From: Cryptomeria japonica
Lineage: Eukaryota; Streptophyta; Pinopsida; Cupressales; Cupressaceae
NCBI RefSeq assembly: GCF_030272615.1
Contig: NC_081415.1
Location: 374,247,392 to 374,311,391 of the forward strand
Length of the DNA: 64,000 nucleotides
Direction: 5' to 3'
Shown: in pieces, positions 58,701 to 64,000 of the stretch
Layout: each line of letters starts with the position of its first letter
Position numbering within the stretch: the first letter of the stretch is position 1
Notes under the pieces: generated by a model
What the model saw: only the letters and a program-made list of their open reading frames with translations
The model's database searches: none
What the model was told of the DNA's origin: nothing
Translations under genes and position numbers: made by a program

Positions 58701-59033
58701 TTTTATCACTATTTTACAATCAACATTGGTTTATAGGTTATAGATGGACCTTTTGTTTTAGCTAGGTCATTGTCTCTATTTCACCTAAGTGGGTGGTAGC
58801 TGATGGGAAAATTGTCTAGGGTAAAGGGACCCTAGAAAGGATTGCATACCCACTCCTTTATATACCATCATGTTAGATGGGTTTAAAATAATTTCAAGAA
58901 CTATTAAGTCTATGCGCCTTCACATAGGCAAGGCCACCTATGATGAGCCCCCGAGACACTAGGTCTGGCCCTTAGGTTTTGCAATTCTAAGTTTGGTATA
59001 GTCTCGCCACTCCTTCAAAATCTTATGTATTCT
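55794..59033. other. Stretch without recognised features
   Basis: AT-rich. Open frames (56711, 57190, 57592, 58082) show no domain or codon bias I recognise. A short direct repeat AGGTCCATATTCAAAGATT occurs at ~58219 and 58267. Confidence 0.5.
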
Positions 59034-59691
59034 CTATTTATCTATGCACTCTTGATTCAGTTGAGCTAGCTTTTTGAAATGAATTTCTCTATCCTTTCTA
59101 TCAAATCGCTTTATCAATGTCTCGCTAAAATATTCTAAGGTAGTGATTGAATCTTTCCCTTGGGCCATCATGCCATGATACTGCCATTTGTGAGTCATCC
59201 CCTCAATATGCAAGTTCACAAACTTGATGGCCTCTTCTTCAAACTTAGGATTCAAAAGGAAACATGCATCCAATTTTTGCAACCAAGCTCTTGTTGAAGA
59301 GCTATTAGATACAGTAAAGGTGGGAATGGTGATCTTTCCAAAGTAGTGTTGAATGTCCTTTTGGGGCCTCCTCATCACATCTTCTCCTCCTATGCCCATT
59401 CCTTGTCTTCATCTTATACTATTTTGTAAAGAAAGTGTCTCTTCATATGCCAGCACTTAGGGCATTGTATTTATCATTAAGTCTTATCATTTCATCTCTC
59501 TGATTGGGTTGCTCTTTTTCCATTGGTGTTCTCCCTTCCTTTTCTAGAAAATTTTCTTTAAAGGCTCTTGTATTTGGGTTAGCTAATTCCCTATCAGCAC
59601 CAAAGCTACTCCCTTTGATCTCATTTTTAATAGGCTTAATAGTACTCAGTGGTTCATATAGTCCTCTTAGGAGTTGGACCATCTCAACCAT
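59034..59691 (-). pseudogene. gag: Isolated Ty3/gypsy gag fragment
   Basis: Minus frame 59399-59034 reads ITIPTFTVSNSSSTRAWLQKLDACFLLNPKFEEEAIKF ... GMTHKWQYHGM ... LIKRFDRKDREIHFKKLAQL, the retrotrans_gag pattern (ARAW.QKLD.YF, AIKF, WW/YHG, RFDR). The upstream frame 59691-59443 is a charged N-terminal part. No LTR, zinc knuckle or pol is nearby. It belongs to a different gypsy family from A and B. Confidence 0.7.
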
Positions 59692-59699
59692 GGTGCGCC

Positions 59700-60575
59700 T
59701 TATATTAGCTTGAAACCAATGCCCCTCATATTAGCTTGAAACCTATGCCTCTTATTGGTAGCTGATGGGGATAGAATACCATTCGCTGTACCTATCAATG
59801 AGGTGTGCTTTACATCTATATAAGGAGAACCACTCTTGGATATACTTTAGAGAGATGGTGTATGTATAGAGATAGTCGATAACTATATATATATATTTGA
59901 AAATCACTCTTGGCCGCCCCAACAAAGGTATGCATAGATCGATGAGGACACCACCTGAAATAGACTATAGACAACACCCGCCCTCCAGCTTGATACATGA
60001 GTATTTGGGAGGATCTAGACTGTGGAAAACACCTCCACTCCAGTAAGTCATACTACATTAAGTAAACACCTGGCTAACACCACCTTCCTTACCTCACTGC
60101 AGTCATAGTATGAAATAATCAAATTGACTAGTGGCTTACCCCCTGCTGCAGTCATAGTACTAAATAATCATTTTTTAATTTTTTTTTAAATAAATAGCCA
60201 TCAAAATTCTGATGGCAACTAAACTTTGCAGACCAAACCATCAGACCAACAACATTCTCATCGGTGCAAAGTTTCTTGTAGTCATCATAATTCTAACACC
60301 AACTAAAGAAACATCTGACAAGGATGCTATGTGTCCGACGACACTTTCTTTTCGGACAGTCATCGATGCATATTAATGGGGGAGTGTTAGAATTCCGATG
60401 TCCATGCGACGATATTTTTGGTTGGAGGAGCGATCATGGCCATGGTTGGAAGATTTCATGATGTTGTCAAAATTTTGATGTTAAATGGCATCGTTGGTAA
60501 TTTTGATGATTAGTTTTTGATGGCTTCATTTGTCGGCAGTCCGACAAAAAGTAGTTGAAATTCTGATGATAGGCC
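59700..60575. other. Small repeats and a palindrome, no gene
   Basis: Direct repeat ATATTAGCTTGAAACC (59703, 59729). CTGCAGTCATAGTA twice (60097, 60142). Near-palindrome GCCATCAAAATTCTGATGGC at 60198-60217, echoed by TTCTGATGAT/ATCGAAAAT across the solo LTR insertion site. Possibly a degraded terminal-inverted-repeat element. Confidence 0.4.
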
Positions 60576-62025
60576 TGATGAATCAATGATGAACAATTAG
60601 TACCAAACCGGTACTGAGAGGGGGGGGGGTGAATCAGTACTGACAAAAACACTTTTCCTTGAACTGGTTTGACTAAAAACACTACACTTGTCTGGCAAGC
60701 AATAACACTGGTCTAAACTAGATTACTACTGGTTAAACACAGTAAGAATGTGAAAGACATAAACCGGTAACTCTTAGCTTTCCACACAATCTAACATCTT
60801 GTTTCCATTTCACCCATATGCATACACTAGTAATACATCAATAGAAATGTAAAGACTTACTGGTTCAACATGCTTTACTGCTTGACAGAGAATAACAAAG
60901 CATCACATGAAAATCATCACACATAAGACACATATTTTTCACATGGAAACTCAATTGGGTAAAACCACAGTGGGGATGAATACCCACAAGCTGTTCTTTG
61001 AACCCTTTTGAAGTCTGCTCTGTTAGGAGCCTAGTCTGGTTAAAGACTTTACAATAGGTTCTGTTAGGAACTGATCCTTCTAGGGATCACCCGGTTAAGG
61101 GATGGCTAAAGTACCTGATTAAGGGTTAAACCCTATTAAAGGTTACCTTGTTAGAGGATTTTAAGAACTCAATGATTTTGAGTCACCTTGTTAAAGGATT
61201 TTACAGCAAGCTGGTTAAAGCTACCATGTTAAGGGATTTTCCAACTGTTGAAGTGGTTAGAGGTCAACAGGTATTACAATGATCTAGTAACAACACTTCA
61301 ATGCCAATGCAAATCCGCTTTAGTTCCTTCCTTGTGCATTCACACTCTGTAGGTATCTATTCTCTTATTTGGTCTGGAAAGAATCACGTATCTCTACACT
61401 TAGATACACACACAAAATTTTCCAACAACCTCAACATGAAAAACAACATCGACCTTATAGGAAACAGATAGGTCGGTAGCATAAACCCTAAACCCTAAAC
61501 ATTTAGGTTAAGCAATTTAGTCGGTTCAATCCTAACCATTGAACATATTGCATTGATTACAACAGTCTTGAACATATCTCAAGACGTTCTCCATCATTCA
61601 TTCTTCACCGCTTCTTGGAGGCTGATAACCCATCACGTGTTCTCCATCGTTTACAAAGACTACACACATTCCCAAGGCAACACAATTTGTTCTTCATTAC
61701 AATGCTAACTCATCACATGATGTCATCGGTTGAATCACATAGGTTTGGAACACTTCAACTAGAAACCCTAAAGTTAAGACTACCAACCGGTAGTCATACC
61801 ATATGAAAACTTGATACAAAACATTCCATATACCGATTCACATTCCAACATAACGGTTCACTTGGATAGACATACCGCTTCACATTTTCACATGTACTGG
61901 TTCACTACATCATACCAGTTCTTTTGTTGCTTACTTCAATATACCAATTCACTCTTCAGCATATTGACATTAATGACAACATACAATATCATCATGTTAT
62001 CATGCTCTGCACATATGCCAACAAG
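60576..62025 (-). mobile_element. Solo copia LTR with perfect TSD
   Basis: The 1450-base TG...CA segment is flanked by AGGCC (60571-60575, 62026-62030). It shares the G-run followed by TGAATC (60617-60636), the GGAAAC..GGGTAAAACCA block (~60951-60985), CCGGT words and a minus-strand TGTTGGCAT terminus with D, E and the 5392 solo LTR. It contains AAACCCTAAACCCTAAAC near 61484. Confidence 0.8.
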
Positions 62026-62108
62026 GCCATCGAAAATTAGCCCCAAATGTACTAGTGCATGAACAAGCTGCATAAAACTCAAAAGTGTTTGAGTTAAAAA
62101 GTAATGCT

Positions 62109-63308
62109 TGTTGGCCATATGATGGAATTGATTATGTGTTGCAATGATGTTTTGTCATTAATGTCAACACTAGCCATTGATGGTTGTTTACCGAATTCTG
62201 GTAAAAGGATTGGATTGGGATGATTATTAGCTGATTATCATTGGTATGATCTGGATGATGGAATAAGTTTGTATGGATGGTTCATATGCTTCTCAAGTAT
62301 GTTTCAGTCAATTGGTATTGACTTGATGATCATATGATATCTTATATTATAGTAAGCCTACTTTATAGGTCAGGTAAGGGTTTCACTGATAGAGATTTAT
62401 TGAAGATATTTGATGTAATACATAAGTAGTGTTGGTGCAACTTCTAGAAGGGATTCATGATGCTGATGGTGATTGTGTTCATGTGTTGACTGATTGGTGT
62501 CATTCCTTTGGCATGTGTGGATCTAATTTAGGCCCGGTGCTATCTAGGTTATGGACCAATTTTCATGTAACATGTTGGTGGATCCTCCGATGCGCTCCCG
62601 GGATGTTTTATTGGTTGGATGATGTTTGTTTGGCCTTAGGACGACATGTTTTATGATTTTATTTTAGGATTATGTAATAGATCTATTAAATTATTATTTG
62701 AGTGGCCGACCTAATTGGTTAGGTCTCAAGTTGGTATAAATATATGTAAGATCTCATTGTAGATCACGTATGAATGGGAAAGGAGTGAATAATGTAATAA
62801 TCATTTGTGTAGAGGATTTGGTCAATCATAGGTGATCGAGTTGGGTTTATGTAAGAGGTTTTAGACCTCTGGTATTGAGCTTAACCAAAACTATAATTTG
62901 GCATGTTTGATGCTATCATAGACAGTTCTTCTCTCTGGATTGTTGTCCAAATATTTTGAGGTGGTTGGCCTCTTCTGTAGTCAGTGAGACTACATTGTGA
63001 TGAGCAGTGCACTCTAGGAAGTGTGTCTTCTTGCATGTGGATGCCCCTATTGTAATCATATACTTGTTGTAGAAGCATCATCTAACTATGGGTAGGGTTT
63101 CCCACCATTGTTTTTCCCTTTACCGGGTTTTCCATGTACAAATCATGGTGTTATGTGTTATGGTTGCATGGTATTGATTCTCTGGTTTTCAATTATGCTT
63201 TAATGCTTTATCAGTTATTCCGGTAAAAGGTTTTAAGTGCTTTAATTCAGATAATCTATTAACAACTAATTCACGCCCCCTCTCAATTGTTCACCATTTA
63301 TCCTAACA
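62109..63308 (+). repeat. 5' LTR of copia element E
   Basis: Starts TGTTGGCCATATGATGG, like the termini of the other copia LTRs here, and ends CCTAACA next to the primer site. TATAAATATA at 62735-62744 is a likely TATA box. The reverse complement of the shared ACCATGGTG block is at 63089-63139. The 3' LTR is beyond the window. Confidence 0.75.
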
Positions 63309-63310
63309 AT

Positions 63311-63329
63311 TGGTATCAAAGCCCGATCC
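63311..63329 (+). promoter_or_regulatory. Primer-binding site, Met-tRNA type (E)
   Basis: TGGTATCAAAGCCCGATCC two bases after the LTR. One change from the D site (TGGTATCAGAGCC) in the first 12 bases. Confidence 0.8.
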
Positions 63330-63366
63330 TCTTTTTGCAAAATCTTAACTGCTTCAGGAAGATCCT

Positions 63367-64000
63367 ATGGCAACTAATAATTCAACTACTATTTTTTAGA
63401 AGGACAACCCTAGGCTTGATGGAACAAACTATGGAGTATGGAAGATTTAGATGGAGACTCATTTAAGATGCATTGGAAATGAAATTTGGGAAATAACTTA
63501 GAAAGGTTACACTCCTCATGATCTAACATCTAGCAATCCTGCACCAGAAGACTTAGAAAAGAATATTGAAAATGATTGCAGAGCTAGAGAAGCCCTCTTA
63601 AGCACCTTATCAGATCAAAAAATCATGGGACTATTAGATAAATCATTGGCAAAGCTATATGGGACAAGTTGGAGGCTATGAATGAAGGTGATCCCATTGT
63701 TAAAATTGCAAAACTTGAATGTTATTGGGTAAGATATGAAATCTTGAAGATGGAGGAAGATGAAAGAATTTCTGCATTCATGGAAAGGGTAAATGAAATT
63801 GTATTAGGAATTCAGTGTTGTGGTGGATCTCTGAGCAAGAAAGAGATTGTTTCAAAAGTATTAAGGGTTTTTCCACTGACATATAAGATGAAGGTAACTA
63901 CAATTAATGAGCTAAGAACCATGCCTAATTCTTCTGTCAATAGAGGTACTCTTGTTGGGAAGATATATGCTTTTGAGCTTGAAGATTTTGGTCCTCTAGG
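63367..64000 (+). pseudogene. gag: gag of copia element E (cut by window edge)
   Basis: ATG at 63367, then NPRLDGTNYGVWKI, METHLRCIGNEIWEI, LSTLSDQKIMGLLDKS; a frameshift near 63650; then AIWDKLEAMNEGD, MEEDERISAFMERVNEIVLG and NELRTMPNSSVNRGTLVGKI. Homologous to D's gag. An early stop (after TTIF) and others show it is not intact. The remaining pol lies outside. Confidence 0.8.

Overview
This 64 kb window looks like nuclear DNA of a land plant with a large, repeat-rich genome. A gymnosperm is my guess, but nothing in the window proves it. There is no intact host gene. The sequence is layered LTR retrotransposons, solo LTRs and broken genes. All boundaries, splice sites and domain calls were made by eye from sequence and from memory of the families.

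Layout. (1) 520-4228: a decayed multi-exon gene, with a SET-domain part (520-1273) followed by exons that resemble a plant Transposase_24 (Ptta/En/Spm-like) protein. (2) 4229-~23367: element A, a Ty3/gypsy element of the Tat lineage (gag, protease, G-patch, RT, RNase H, second 'archaeal-type' RNase H, integrase). It has a tRNA-Lys primer site, and a solo LTR (5392-6523) sits inside its 5' LTR. (3) 23921-~46250: element B, a second and diverged Tat element on the same strand. A complete Ty1/copia element D (32569-39244, minus strand, TSD CTTTA) is inserted in its RT. The 3' LTR of B is not visible. (4) ~46745-55793: element C, with LTRs longer than 3 kb, a tandemly triplicated primer-binding region, and a gag-like ORF but no pol. 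(5) 55794-60575: mostly featureless, with one minus-strand gypsy gag fragment. (6) 60576-62025: a solo copia LTR with TSD AGGCC. (7) 62109-64000: the 5' end of another copia element E, cut by the window edge.

The most interesting system is shared by A and B. Between pol and the 3' LTR each carries an antisense gene with its own TATA box, a conserved short first exon, a first intron, and a second exon encoding a plant mobile domain (PMD) protein. In A this is followed by an Arg/Gly-rich stretch and likely coiled coils. In A, the first intron of the antisense gene and the untranslated leader of the sense gag-pol gene carry arrays of the same short motif (TTAGCGCAT), in the same orientation relative to each transcript. 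B has the same layout with a different motif (TTGTCGTACGA). Conserved architecture with an element-specific motif suggests a self-recognition system, formally like the VANC anti-silencing proteins of VANDAL transposons. The functional reading is inference; the arrays, orientations and antisense genes are visible in the sequence.
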